NCBI RefSeq assembly: GCF_000517065.1
Contig: NZ_KI912105.1
Location: forward strand, 3,845,641-3,909,640
Origin: Alkaliflexus imshenetskii DSM 15055
GTDB taxonomy: Bacteria; Bacteroidota; Bacteroidia; Bacteroidales; Marinilabiliaceae
Direction of reading: 5' to 3'
Length of the DNA stretch: 64,000 bases
In this document: positions 7,579 through 16,260 of the stretch, piece after piece
Numbering within the stretch: the stretch's first letter is position 1
How the letters are laid out: each line of letters begins with the position of its first letter
The notes under the pieces: model-generated
What the model was told of the DNA's origin: nothing
Seen by the model: only the letters and a program-made list of their open reading frames with translations
The model's database searches: none
Program-made: the position numbers and the translations under genes

Positions 7579-10431
7579 CTATATAAGGTAGGGTTTTAAG
7601 TAGTGACCAGTGTAGGATTCCTTGCACTTTACTAGACCTTCCGGCGTGCCTTCATACACAAGATGCCCACCATTCTCGCCTCCTTCAGGACCTAAATCGA
7701 TTACGTGATCAGCGCATTTAATCACATCCATATTGTGTTCAACCACAATGATTGAGTGTCCCTTTTCAATGAGAGCATTGAATGCTTTCAACAATTTTTG
7801 AATGTCGTGAAAATGCAATCCCGTTGTTGGTTCATCAAAAATGAAGAGGGTAGGGGCATTTTTCTCGAGAGCCAGGAATGAAGCCAGCTTCACCCGTTGA
7901 CTTTCACCTCCGCTGAGTGTACTTGACGATTGTCCCAGTCTGACATATCCCAAGCCTACATCAGACAGGGGTTGTAACCTTGCAACAATCCGTTTTTCAG
8001 TTGTACCATTATATGCCGAAAAAAACTCAATGGCTTCATCAATGGTCATTTCAAGAATGTCATGCACATTTTTTCCATGATATGAAATTTCGAGCACTTC
8101 TTGCTTGAATCTCTTGCCTTGACAACTATCGCAGGTCAATACCAAATCGGCCATGAATTGCATTTCTACCTTAATTGAGCCTTCTCCCTGGCACTCATCA
8201 CATCGACCTCCATCCACGTTAAATGAGAAGTGAGCCGGTTTGAGCCCGTCCATTTGGGCTGCCTTTTGGTCTGACATCAGTTTTCTGACTTCATCCCAGG
8301 CTTTGAGGTATGTTGCCGGGTTTGAGCGCGATGATTTACCAATCGGATTTTGGTCGATAAATTCAACATCCTGAATAGATTTTAAATTGCCACGAAGCAA
8401 ATCAAGCGAACCGGTTTTGTCAGCGAATCCTCCTTTAATCTTCTTTAAAGCAGGATATAGCACCTTTTTTACGAGTGACGATTTCCCGGAACCACTTACT
8501 CCTGTAATAACTGTTAGGACATTAAGTGGAAACTTCACTGTAATGTTTTTCAGATTGTTTTCTCTTACACCCAATAGTTCAATGTGCTCCGTGTAACTGC
8601 GTCTTGACTTTGGTAATTCAATTTTTCGTGTGCCGGTAAGGTATTGTGTAGTGAGACTGTCGGGAACAGATGTTAGATTGGAAAAGTCACCCTGATAGAC
8701 CACTTCTCCACCATGCTGACCAGCGCCGGGGCCTATGTCAATTATTTCGTCACATGCCCGAATTATCTCCTCGTCGTGTTCAACCACTACTACTGTATTC
8801 CCCAGTTTTTGTAAGTTTTTGAGTACACCAATGAGAAGGTGCGTATCTCTTGAGTGCAATCCAATGCTGGGTTCATCAAGTATATACAGTGAACCCACAA
8901 GGCTGCTTCCCAACGATGTGGCAAGGTTGATACGCTGGCTTTCCCCGCCTGAAAGTGTTGAGGACAAGCGGTTCAATGTTAGGTATCCCAATCCAACCTG
9001 ATTTAAAAAGTTGATACGTGAAGTGATTTCGATAAGCAGTCGTTTTGCTACTCTCTGTTCATGCGCATCGAGTTTAATACTGTTAAATAAGGTTGATAGT
9101 AATTCAACCGGCATGTTCACCAACTCATAGATGCTCTTGTCAGCTACTTTTACCCATCGGGCCTCTTTTTTTAAACGTGTGCCATCACACTCCGGACAAA
9201 CTGTCTTGCCACGGTATCGTGCCAACATCACACGGTTTTGTATTTTATAGAGCCTCTCTTCCAGGTGATTAAAAAATTCATTCAATCCATGGAAATAGCT
9301 GTTCCCGTTCCACAGAAGTTTACGTTGTTCCGGTGTAAGTTCATAATAGGGTTTATGTACCGGGAAGTCAAATTTATGTGCACTTCGTATGAGCTTTTCC
9401 TTCCATTCACCCATCACATCACCTTTCCAGCATGCAATGGCATCTTCAAAAATTGAGAGATTTTTGTTTGGAATTACAAGGTCTTCATCGATTCCAATCA
9501 CACTGCCGAAACCCTCGCATCGTGGACAGGCGCCTAGCGGATTGTTGAACGCAAACATGTGCTCGGTTGGCTCTTCAAAGGTTATCCCATCTGCCTCAAA
9601 TTTGTTTGAGAATACAGATGTGTTGACCGACTGCCCCTCGTATATTTTAACGATGCACTCACCACGTCCTTCATAAAAAGCCGTCTGAACCGAATCTGCA
9701 ATTCGGGAGGTGTTATCATCATCATCGGGGCTTACACTTACCCTGTCAATTAAAAGATTGATATTGCCGCAATAATCATCTGTTGCCCCCGGGATGGCTA
9801 AAAGATCCTCGATGGTTACAAAGTCCCCTTTAAACTCAACTCTGCTAAACCCCTGTTGCAACAATACTTCCAGATGTGTTTTACAATCCCTTCCTTCTGA
9901 TGCAAATATGGGTGCTAATATGGCAATGCGCGTGTCATTGGCATGGCTGTTTATAAAATCTACTACATCAGTTACATGATGGCGCTTTACTTCTGCTCCG
10001 GATATGGGCGAAAAGGTTTTTCCAATTCGGGCATAGAGCAACTTTAGATAATCATAAATCTCGGTTGATGTGCCAACAGTAGAGCGTGGATTACGCGTGT
10101 TAACCTTCTGTTCGATTGCAATTGCCGGTGGAATACCCTTAATGTAATCCACTTCGGGTTTGTCAATTCTGCCCAGAAATTGCCTTGCGTATGAACTCAA
10201 ACTCTCAACATATCTCCTTTGGCCTTCGGCGTAGAGTGTATCAAAGGCAAGAGAGCTCTTACCAGACCCAGAAACACCAGTTATCACCACAAAACGGTTG
10301 CGTGGGAGGGAAATAGAGATATTCTTCAGGTTATGTACCCGAGCACCTTTAATGAGAATATGTGAATGTGCGTTTGGAATGGTCGGTTTCACGCTCTTAT
10401 GATTTTTTATTTGGCGATATTGGCTTCGCAA
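7579..10431 (-). CDS. uvrA: UvrABC excinuclease subunit A
   Basis: 950-residue DNA-damage sensor of nucleotide excision repair, a tandem ABC ATPase. The first Walker A is GVSGSGKSSLAFDTLYAEG; the second is GVSGSGKSSLVKK. Zinc-binding cysteine pairs are visible as CPRCEGFG, CPECDGTR, CDECQGEG and CDSCQGKR. Both signature motifs read LSGGESQR. The length is normal. The frame opens with a TTG codon at 10431 (an in-frame GTG at 10389 is the alternative), so the N-terminal 14 residues are uncertain. A -7 box lies 87 bases upstream. It is a single-gene unit, convergent with the secreted-protein gene. Confidence 0.95.
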   Translation of the reverse strand: MRSQYRQIKNHKSVKPTIPNAHSHILIKGARVHNLKNISISLPRNRFVVITGVSGSGKSSLAFDTLYAEGQRRYVESLSSYARQFLGRIDKPEVDYIKGIPPAIAIEQKVNTRNPRSTVGTSTEIYDYLKLLYARIGKTFSPISGAEVKRHHVTDVVDFINSHANDTRIAILAPIFASEGRDCKTHLEVLLQQGFSRVEFKGDFVTIEDLLAIPGATDDYCGNINLLIDRVSVSPDDDDNTSRIADSVQTAFYEGRGECIVKIYEGQSVNTSVFSNKFEADGITFEEPTEHMFAFNNPLGACPRCEGFGSVIGIDEDLVIPNKNLSIFEDAIACWKGDVMGEWKEKLIRSAHKFDFPVHKPYYELTPEQRKLLWNGNSYFHGLNEFFNHLEERLYKIQNRVMLARYRGKTVCPECDGTRLKKEARWVKVADKSIYELVNMPVELLSTLFNSIKLDAHEQRVAKRLLIEITSRINFLNQVGLGYLTLNRLSSTLSGGESQRINLATSLGSSLVGSLYILDEPSIGLHSRDTHLLIGVLKNLQKLGNTVVVVEHDEEIIRACDEIIDIGPGAGQHGGEVVYQGDFSNLTSVPDSLTTQYLTGTRKIELPKSRRSYTEHIELLGVRENNLKNITVKFPLNVLTVITGVSGSGKSSLVKKVLYPALKKIKGGFADKTGSLDLLRGNLKSIQDVEFIDQNPIGKSSRSNPATYLKAWDEVRKLMSDQKAAQMDGLKPAHFSFNVDGGRCDECQGEGSIKVEMQFMADLVLTCDSCQGKRFKQEVLEISYHGKNVHDILEMTIDEAIEFFSAYNGTTEKRIVARLQPLSDVGLGYVRLGQSSSTLSGGESQRVKLASFLALEKNAPTLFIFDEPTTGLHFHDIQKLLKAFNALIEKGHSIIVVEHNMDVIKCADHVIDLGPEGGENGGHLVYEGTPEGLVKCKESYTGHYLKPYLI

Positions 10432-10517
10432 TGTGTAGTAATCTTCGTTGTTGATGCATAAATGCCATCAGTTAACGCTTTTATCTAATACATCGAATTA
10501 CAAAATCATTAACCCGG

Positions 10518-10525
10518 CAAAGATA
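10518..10525 (-). promoter_or_regulatory. -7 box for uvrA
   Basis: On the reverse strand this reads TATCTTTG, an exact TAnnTTTG match, giving a leader of roughly 80 bases. Confidence 0.65.
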
Positions 10526-10690
10526 CCAAACTATATTGAAAAGTGGCACCATTGAGTTGTTCTATAAATTACGAAGCTCCATTTTAGGAGCAACAAATGC
10601 CTCTATTTGACTGATTTTTTGATGTTTTTTATTCTAACGCATAAATTCGCGTATAAAATTTTGGTTTTTTTGACATTTTTTCATTTATTC

Positions 10691-10716
10691 GCAGTGTAAT
10701 AATTTAATCACACTGC
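10691..10716. promoter_or_regulatory. Inverted repeat before the sigma-factor gene
   Basis: GCAGTGT (10691-10697) and ACACTGC (10710-10716) are perfect 7-base arms with a 12-base spacer, 44 bases before the ATG. This geometry fits a dimeric-repressor operator; inferred only. Confidence 0.4.
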
Positions 10717-10759
10717 CTATCGGAACATCTTTACAAGTTTAAAACTTTACAGTAGAAGC

Positions 10760-11353
10760 ATGACAGATTTATTTAACCTGTCGGACGAAGAACTTGTTAG
10801 AGATTTCGTATCCGGTAATCAAAAATGTTTTGACGTTTTAATCGATCGTCACAAACAAAAAGTATTCTCCTATATCTTTCTGATGGTTCGAAGAGAAGAA
10901 CTTGCTGAGGATATCTTTCAGGATGCATTCCTAAAGGTTCATTTTAACATTATGCGTGGCAAGTATGCAGAATCAGGACGTTTTGCTTCCTGGGTAATGC
11001 GTATTGCACACAATCTTATCATTGATCACTTCCGCCGTCAGAAGCATTTTCCTATGGTTTACAACGAGGATCATGCAAAGGACATCTTCAATCATACGCA
11101 ATTTTCTGACGCCAGCATCGAAGAGCAATTGGTACATGATGAGATACTAAAAGATGTGGCCAACCTTGTTGAATTGCTGCCTGACAATCAGAAGGAGGTA
11201 GTGAAGATGCGACACTATATGGGATTGAGCTTTAAGGAGATTGCCGATGAAACCAATGTGAGCATTAATACAGCTTTGGGGCGAATGCGATATGCGCTGA
11301 TTAATTTGCGAAAGATGATGGAAGATAAAAATCTGGTGCTTACAGAAATATAA
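10760..11353 (+). CDS. ECF-type RNA polymerase sigma factor
   Basis: 197 residues with sigma-70 region 2 (about 20-95: GNQKCFDVLIDRHK, then DIFQDAFLKVH, then FASWVMRIAHNLIIDHFRR) and region 4 (about 130-185: LPDNQKEVVKMRHYMGLSFKEIA and an SINTALGRMRYAL recognition helix). Regions 1 and 3 are missing, as in ECF and related group 4 factors. No anti-sigma gene follows; instead a structured spacer and a 61-residue ORF come next. Target promoters cannot be named from the sequence. Confidence 0.93.
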   Translation: MTDLFNLSDEELVRDFVSGNQKCFDVLIDRHKQKVFSYIFLMVRREELAEDIFQDAFLKVHFNIMRGKYAESGRFASWVMRIAHNLIIDHFRRQKHFPMVYNEDHAKDIFNHTQFSDASIEEQLVHDEILKDVANLVELLPDNQKEVVKMRHYMGLSFKEIADETNVSINTALGRMRYALINLRKMMEDKNLVLTEI

Positions 11354-11466
11354 TTTCTGAAAGGTTCTGATTTATCTTCGTTTAATTCTCATTATTCTAA
11401 AATCTGGCTTCAGCAGTTTTCATATTTCATCCAATAAGTTAAAACGTCTGGAAGCAGAGAGTGTAT

Positions 11467-11516
11467 CTTGACTTATTTGGCAACTTATGTTGCTTCTTAT
11501 CAGTAGATAAATCAAG
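11467..11516 (+). ncRNA. Possible branched RNA structure after the sigma gene
   Basis: Outer arms CTTGACTTAT (11467-11476) and ATAAATCAAG (11507-11516) pair with one mismatch and enclose a perfect GCAAC-TTAT-GTTGC hairpin (11480-11493). It could be a 5' UTR element of the next small ORF or a small RNA. Only the pairing is seen; no family is recognised. Confidence 0.3.
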
Positions 11517-11620
11517 CGATGTTGCAGCAGGGAGAGTTTTATTCGCAACAAAAAAAATACATTTTATAATATATTCCCAAAGATGTCGTTATAAAAATAT
11601 CACAACTAACGGCAACACGG

Positions 11621-11806
11621 ATGGGGAACTCTACCAGTCAACGATTCTATTTGCTCAACCAAAAGGGGCATATTCTGAGGGAATTAATTCTGCAACTCAG
11701 CGATGAGGAGCTGAAAATGTTGTTCCCATCACCATCTCAACGAACAGTAAAGCTTCTGAAGAAAAAGGCTGAACGCATGTCGGTTATGCGTTTATCGCGA
11801 AATTAG
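11621..11806 (+). CDS. Small basic protein downstream of the sigma factor
   Basis: 61 residues, basic C-terminal half (TVKLLKKKAERM), no signal peptide. The sequence has a plausible helix-rich character (ILRELILQLSDEELKMLF). It follows the sigma-factor gene by 267 bases and ends 10 bases before the converging glycosyltransferase. An overlapping frame at 11461-11706 begins with a non-ATG codon and looks less protein-like. I consider this ORF real but unproven; it could relate to control of the sigma factor. Confidence 0.5.
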   Translation: MGNSTSQRFYLLNQKGHILRELILQLSDEELKMLFPSPSQRTVKLLKKKAERMSVMRLSRN

Positions 11807-11815
11807 TGAGATCAA

Positions 11816-12808
11816 CTATTTATAAAAGTTTGACCGAAAAGCGTGAAACTCGTTACGCTTTAAAAGCTTCCTTAAAATCAAAGCCTCTATAAATCCAAGT
11901 CCATATCCAAATGTTTGGGTAAAAGCGGCCGGAATAGCCCAAAATGCAGTTTTATGCTCTTTGGTCTCGTTGAGGGCATGGAGATAAATCACCGTTGGTA
12001 CCACTAATAAAAGTAGGAGGAAAAAAGGATTGAGGCATGAGAGAGCAAAAATCCCAATGTGCCCAAGAACAAACAGTGATGGGAGTGTATGCACCAGTTT
12101 TAAAGTGCCTTTGTGTCTGATTTCAAGATTTATACGTGCAATTCCGGAATTGTACACCTGTTTGAAGAAAGAACGAAAGTTGTTACGTCGTTTATGAAAC
12201 ACAAATGCCGGCTTAATTAGTCTGGTGGAATAGCCCTTTTTTAGGAGTCTCATGCTGAAGTCCAAATCCTCGCCAAAGCGCATCTCCGAAAATCCTTCAA
12301 GTACTTTAAATACGCTTTTTCGCACACCCAGATTATAGCTTCTGGGATAGAAAATATCCAGATTCTCTTTGGCACCGCGTATTCCACCGGTGGTGAGTAC
12401 ACTGCTCATGGCATAACCAATGGCTTTTTGTTTGATGTTGAACGATGGATGGGGCTTGTCAGGACCTCCAAAGCAATCAAAATCTTCACGTTCGGTCTCG
12501 TGGTTTACCAAGTCAAGATAATCAGCAGGAAGCATGCAGTCTGAATCTAAAAAAATAAGCCATCGGCCTGCGGCTTTGTCAGCACCCGTATTGCGAGCAG
12601 GACCTGGACCCTTGTTTTCCTGCACCACATACTTTATTGGGAAACTGTTTTTAAACTTATCCACTACATGTTCACAGGGCTGATCCGAGCCATCCTCCAC
12701 AACCACAACTTCAAAATCTCTGAAGTTTTGGGTTGATATGGTTTCAAGCAATTCTTCAAGCTCTTCGGATCGGTTGAATACCGGGATGATTATTGAAAAT
12801 GTAGGCAT
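11816..12808 (-). CDS. Family 2 glycosyltransferase with C-terminal membrane segments
   Basis: 330 residues. GT-A fold signatures: FSIIIPVFNRSEEL at the N-terminus, VVVEDGSD, GPGPARNTGA and the metal-binding DSD at about 88-90. A GEDLDFSMRLLKKG segment is the usual acceptor or base region. Two hydrophobic stretches near the C-terminus (LFVLGHIGIFALSCL, FFLLLLLVVPTVIYL) anchor it in the inner membrane. The frame extends to a TTG at 12835, but an exact -7 box (TATATTTG) overlaps that codon, so the ATG at 12808 is the better start. Donor and acceptor are unknown; the neighbours do not indicate a polysaccharide locus. Confidence 0.88.
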   Translation of the reverse strand: MPTFSIIIPVFNRSEELEELLETISTQNFRDFEVVVVEDGSDQPCEHVVDKFKNSFPIKYVVQENKGPGPARNTGADKAAGRWLIFLDSDCMLPADYLDLVNHETEREDFDCFGGPDKPHPSFNIKQKAIGYAMSSVLTTGGIRGAKENLDIFYPRSYNLGVRKSVFKVLEGFSEMRFGEDLDFSMRLLKKGYSTRLIKPAFVFHKRRNNFRSFFKQVYNSGIARINLEIRHKGTLKLVHTLPSLFVLGHIGIFALSCLNPFFLLLLLVVPTVIYLHALNETKEHKTAFWAIPAAFTQTFGYGLGFIEALILRKLLKRNEFHAFRSNFYK

Positions 12809-12832
12809 ACGTTTTATAGAAAAAAATGGTCT

Positions 12833-12840
12833 CAAATATA
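12833..12840 (-). promoter_or_regulatory. -7 box for the glycosyltransferase
   Basis: Reverse-strand TATATTTG, an exact TAnnTTTG match 25 bases before the ATG at 12808. It decides against the upstream TTG start. Confidence 0.6.
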
Positions 12841-13223
12841 CATAAAAATGAGCGTAAATTAGGGAAACTTATATTAGATGTCAGATAATTTCCCCTTATG
12901 GAACTTTCAGTTTAAAATATGGTTCGTTCAATTTTTTATGTTTGGAAAAATATTCTCAAATTTGCATTTCATTTCATTATTGTAGAAGGCAATATTAATA
13001 CCTTTCTCAAACCTTGCATTGGTTTTATTCAGATTAAGATATTCAGATGGAAGACAGACGAGATTTGTGAGTTTTGGAAGATGTCAAAATCTCTGATTTA
13101 GTGGGTAATATAATACTTCTAACTATCTACTTATCTGCGCAGGATACCTTATAAAAAATGAATCAATTTGAGAAGCAGAGCAGATTAGAACAGAGAAAAA
13201 CAGAAATATAATTAAAACACCTA
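12836..13223. other. 388-base divergent intergenic region
   Basis: Lies between the glycosyltransferase (reverse) and pfp (forward). AT-rich; the one 60-codon frame at 12919-13101 has composition unlike the neighbours and no family resemblance. No exact forward TAnnTTTG box was found, so the pfp promoter is not located. Confidence 0.5.
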
Positions 13224-14876
13224 ATGATGATTAAAAGTCCACTTCAGATTGCAAGGGAAAGTTACATTCCCAAATTGCCTAAATCGTTAAAAGGCAATGT
13301 GAAAATTGTTGAAGGAATTAAGACCCAATCAGTAGCCGATCAGGCTGAAATTGAGCGGATGTTCCCGAATACTTATGGCATGCCGGTAATAACGTTTGAA
13401 CCAGGTTCAGAAGCAAAACAGTATCCGGCTGTGAAAGTAGGCGTTATATTGTCGGGTGGTCAGGCTCCCGGAGGACATAACGTTATTTCAGGTATGTTTG
13501 ATGGTCTTCTTAAGTGCAACAAGGTGAATAAACTTTATGGTTTTCTTGGAGGCCCCAGCGGTCTGGTCGATAACCAGTATATTGAACTGACTTCGGAAGT
13601 TGTGGATCATTACCGCAATACCGGTGGATTTGACATAATTGGTTCAGGACGTACCAAGCTGGAGGAAGAAGCGCAATTTATCAAAGTGATTGAGAATTGC
13701 AAAGCTTTGGGCGTTAATGCACTGGTAGTGATTGGAGGAGACGACTCCAATACCAATGCGTGCGTGTTGGCCGAGTATTTTGCTCAAAAGAAAGCCGGAA
13801 TCCAGGTTATTGGTGTACCCAAAACCATCGATGGTGACCTTAAAAACGAAGTGGTTGAAACATCATTTGGTTTTGATACTGCTTGTAAAACGTACAGCGA
13901 ATTGATTGGAAACATTCAGCGTGATGCCAATTCAGCTAAAAAGTACTACCACTTTATCCGCTTGATGGGACGTTCCGCTTCACATATTGCGCTGGAGTGT
14001 GCTTTACAAACGCAGCCAAACATCACCATTATCTCAGAAGAGATTGAGAAAAAGGGATTGACTTTGGATGACATTGTTACCAACATTGCCAATGTAGTTG
14101 TGCGCCGTGCCGAGAATGGTGAGAACTTTGGTACTGTATTGATTCCGGAAGGTATTGTTGAGTTTGTGCCTGCAATGAAAAAACTCATCGCTGAGCTAAA
14201 TGATCTTCTCGCAAAGCATGAGTCTGAGGTTGCCGTTTTGGAATCAAACAAAGATCGTCGCGATTTTATTGCCACCAAGCTTAGCAAGGAATCGGCTTTG
14301 GTTTTTGAAAGCTTACCAAATAACATTGCCAACCAGCTGATGTTGGATCGTGACCCACACGGAAACGTTCAGGTATCAATGATTGAGACAGAGAAGATGC
14401 TTATCGACATGGTGAAGGCCAAGTTGAAAAAGATGAAGAAGGCAGGTGAGTTCACCGGTAAATTTGCCGGTCAGGGTCACTTTTTTGGATATGAAGGCCG
14501 CTGTGCCGCCCCATCCAATTTTGATGCTGACTATTGCTATAGTCTGGGTTATACTGCTTCTTTGCTGATTTCGGAAGGAAAAACTGGTTATATGGCATCG
14601 GTTAAAAATCTTACCAAGCCTGCAGACCAATGGGTAGCGGGTGGTGCGCCAATAACCATGATGATGAACATGGAAAAGCGTCATGGACACATGAAGCCTG
14701 TAATTCAGAAGGCTCTGGTTATGTTGGACGGCAAGCCTTTCCAGAAACTTGAGTCATGCAGAGAAGAATGGGCAATTGGTACCATGTATGTTTACCCAGG
14801 TCCTATTCAGTATTTTGGACCAAGTGAAGTATGTGATACTACTACCCATACCTTGCGCCTGGAGCAGTCTTTATAA
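13224..14876 (+). CDS. pfp: Pyrophosphate-fructose 6-phosphate 1-phosphotransferase
   Basis: 550-residue PPi-dependent phosphofructokinase, the long clade found in Bacteroidota and plants. It phosphorylates fructose 6-phosphate with PPi, reversibly, in glycolysis. Motifs: LSGGQAPGGHNVISG near residue 77; GGDDSNTNA (171-179), where Asp replaces the Gly that allows ATP binding in ATP-PFKs; PKTIDGDL (199-206) with Lys200 as the PPi-selectivity residue and Asp203 as base. A second nearby ATG is at codon 2. It is followed after 84 bases by an Rrf2 regulator gene, with a hairpin between. Confidence 0.95.
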   Translation: MMIKSPLQIARESYIPKLPKSLKGNVKIVEGIKTQSVADQAEIERMFPNTYGMPVITFEPGSEAKQYPAVKVGVILSGGQAPGGHNVISGMFDGLLKCNKVNKLYGFLGGPSGLVDNQYIELTSEVVDHYRNTGGFDIIGSGRTKLEEEAQFIKVIENCKALGVNALVVIGGDDSNTNACVLAEYFAQKKAGIQVIGVPKTIDGDLKNEVVETSFGFDTACKTYSELIGNIQRDANSAKKYYHFIRLMGRSASHIALECALQTQPNITIISEEIEKKGLTLDDIVTNIANVVVRRAENGENFGTVLIPEGIVEFVPAMKKLIAELNDLLAKHESEVAVLESNKDRRDFIATKLSKESALVFESLPNNIANQLMLDRDPHGNVQVSMIETEKMLIDMVKAKLKKMKKAGEFTGKFAGQGHFFGYEGRCAAPSNFDADYCYSLGYTASLLISEGKTGYMASVKNLTKPADQWVAGGAPITMMMNMEKRHGHMKPVIQKALVMLDGKPFQKLESCREEWAIGTMYVYPGPIQYFGPSEVCDTTTHTLRLEQSL

Positions 14877-14898
14877 TATTGAAATACAGATAAATGTG

Positions 14899-14937
14899 AG
14901 CCCTGTATGTTTGTGCTGCAGGGCTTGCATTATTTTT
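14899..14937 (+). terminator. Hairpin between pfp and the Rrf2 gene
   Basis: AGCCCTG (14899-14905) pairs with CAGGGCT (14919-14925), followed by TGCATTATTTTT. The T run is offset, so termination may be partial and the regulator may receive read-through. Confidence 0.55.
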
Positions 14938-14960
14938 AATTTAACCCAATCATCGATATC

Positions 14961-15359
14961 ATGGCAAATATTGTTGCCTTAACCGAAGCTGCCACCATTG
15001 GACTTCATAGTATTGTGTTGATAGCTCGCTCCGAGCAGGTGATGAATGTTGGGGAGATTGCTGAAAAAATAAACAGTTCCCGTCATCATGTGGCAAAAAT
15101 ACTTCAGCGACTGGCAAAAGATGGATACATTTCATCGAATCGTGGTCCTTCTGGTGGTTTTCTTCTAAAAGGAAAACCTGAAGATATTACCCTTCTTAAT
15201 ATCTATGAAGCCATCGAAGGACGGTTTCAGGTGCATTCATGTCCTGCTGATAAGTCCCAGTGTCCTTTCGGTAGTTGCCTCTTGGGCGATTTGTCGCACA
15301 AGGTGTCTTTTGAGTTGCGTGAGTATTTGGCAAATAGAACGTTGAAGGATTATTTATAA
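14961..15359 (+). CDS. Rrf2-family transcriptional regulator, probably Fe-S sensing
   Basis: 132 residues with an N-terminal winged helix (MNVGEIAEKINSSRHHVAKILQRLAKDGYISSNRGPSGGF pattern, about 28-67), then a dimerisation helix. Three cysteines, C94, C101 and C106 (CPADKSQC, CPFGSC), occupy the place where IscR and NsrR bind an iron-sulfur cluster, so redox, nitric oxide or Fe-S sensing is likely. The spacing C-x6-C-x4-C differs slightly from IscR. No Fe-S assembly or nitric oxide detoxification genes are adjacent, so the target is unknown. It lies 84 bases after pfp and converges on rsmE. Confidence 0.88.
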   Translation: MANIVALTEAATIGLHSIVLIARSEQVMNVGEIAEKINSSRHHVAKILQRLAKDGYISSNRGPSGGFLLKGKPEDITLLNIYEAIEGRFQVHSCPADKSQCPFGSCLLGDLSHKVSFELREYLANRTLKDYL

Positions 15360-15414
15360 ATATTATTCTTTGTGAAATATGCTTGGCAGATAACACCTGC
15401 ATTTCACTTGCTAA

Positions 15415-16113
15415 CTACTCATTCATAAGCCTGATGGTGTGACAGGCCACCAATGCCGCTGTTTCTGTACGCAAACGTTTGGCGCCTAATGTGACCGGTT
15501 TAAAGCCATTTTGAAGTGCGAGTTCAATTTCAAGTTCGGTAAAATCTCCTTCCGGACCAATCAGAATAGTAACACTTTTTCCTCTCGTATATTGTAGTTT
15601 TAGATGTGTATCGTTCTCATCGCGACAGTGGGCAATGAATTTATCACCTTCAAAAGGTTGTTTTACAAATGTCTCGAAATCTGACAGTGGCATGAGTTGA
15701 GGCATCCATAAATCGAGGGATTGCTTCACGGCTGATGTTATCACTTTCTCCAGTCTTTCGGTTTTAATTATTCTGCGTTCCGAATTAGTGCACAGTAATG
15801 GGGTAATTATCTCAATTCCAATTTCAGTACCTTTTTCCAGAAACCACTCCAGTCTGTCGATGTTTTTGGTAGGTGCTACAGCAATGTGGGTAACATAGTC
15901 AACAGGAGCTTGTGTTTGGCGATGCTCAATTTCCACTTTGCATTTTTTCTGATTGGCATCGGTAATGATGCATGTGAACAGGTTGCCTTTTCCATCAATA
16001 ACTTTTATATGGTCACCTGCCACGTGGCGTAACACACGGATACAGTGATGTGATTCATCGGGATTGAGCATACCATTGTTGGTAAGAAGCTCTGGTTCAT
16101 AAAAGAGATGCAT
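15415..16113 (-). CDS. rsmE: 16S rRNA (uracil-N3)-methyltransferase RsmE
   Basis: 232 residues, normal for RsmE, which methylates U1498 of 16S rRNA in the assembled small subunit. N-terminal PUA-like part (MHLFYEPELL, then DESHHCIRVLRH) and a C-terminal SPOUT knot with ILIGPEGDFTELE and LGAKRLRTETAAL, the SAM-binding knot signatures. Transcribed alone from a -7 box 20 bases upstream; it diverges from the amidoligase cluster. Confidence 0.95.
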   Translation of the reverse strand: MHLFYEPELLTNNGMLNPDESHHCIRVLRHVAGDHIKVIDGKGNLFTCIITDANQKKCKVEIEHRQTQAPVDYVTHIAVAPTKNIDRLEWFLEKGTEIGIEIITPLLCTNSERRIIKTERLEKVITSAVKQSLDLWMPQLMPLSDFETFVKQPFEGDKFIAHCRDENDTHLKLQYTRGKSVTILIGPEGDFTELEIELALQNGFKPVTLGAKRLRTETAALVACHTIRLMNE

Positions 16114-16133
16114 AGAGACTTGACTATTTTATG

Positions 16134-16141
16134 CAAAAGTA
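16134..16141 (-). promoter_or_regulatory. -7 box for rsmE
   Basis: Reverse-strand TACTTTTG, an exact TAnnTTTG match about 20 bases before the ATG. Confidence 0.6.
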
Positions 16142-16260
16142 GGTAATTGCTCAAAAAAAGCTGCCTTTTATTACCCATCAATTCAAAAAAAAGCGTTCAT
16201 TTGGGTAGTTATTGAACAGGTTTTTTTGCTCCTCCATTGTTTTAATAGTTAATCGATTAA

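Larger units (their letters stand above)
10432..10759. other. 328-base divergent intergenic region
   Basis: Separates uvrA (reverse) from the sigma-factor gene (forward). It holds the uvrA -7 box and a 7-bp inverted repeat before the sigma gene, listed separately. GCTCC-ATTTTAG-GGAGC near 10575 is a further small hairpin. No coding frame. Confidence 0.55.

Noticed and set aside
12919-13101. 60-codon frame in the gap before pfp
   Set aside because: Composition and sequence look random and it lies in an AT-rich intergenic region with no promoter or family resemblance.
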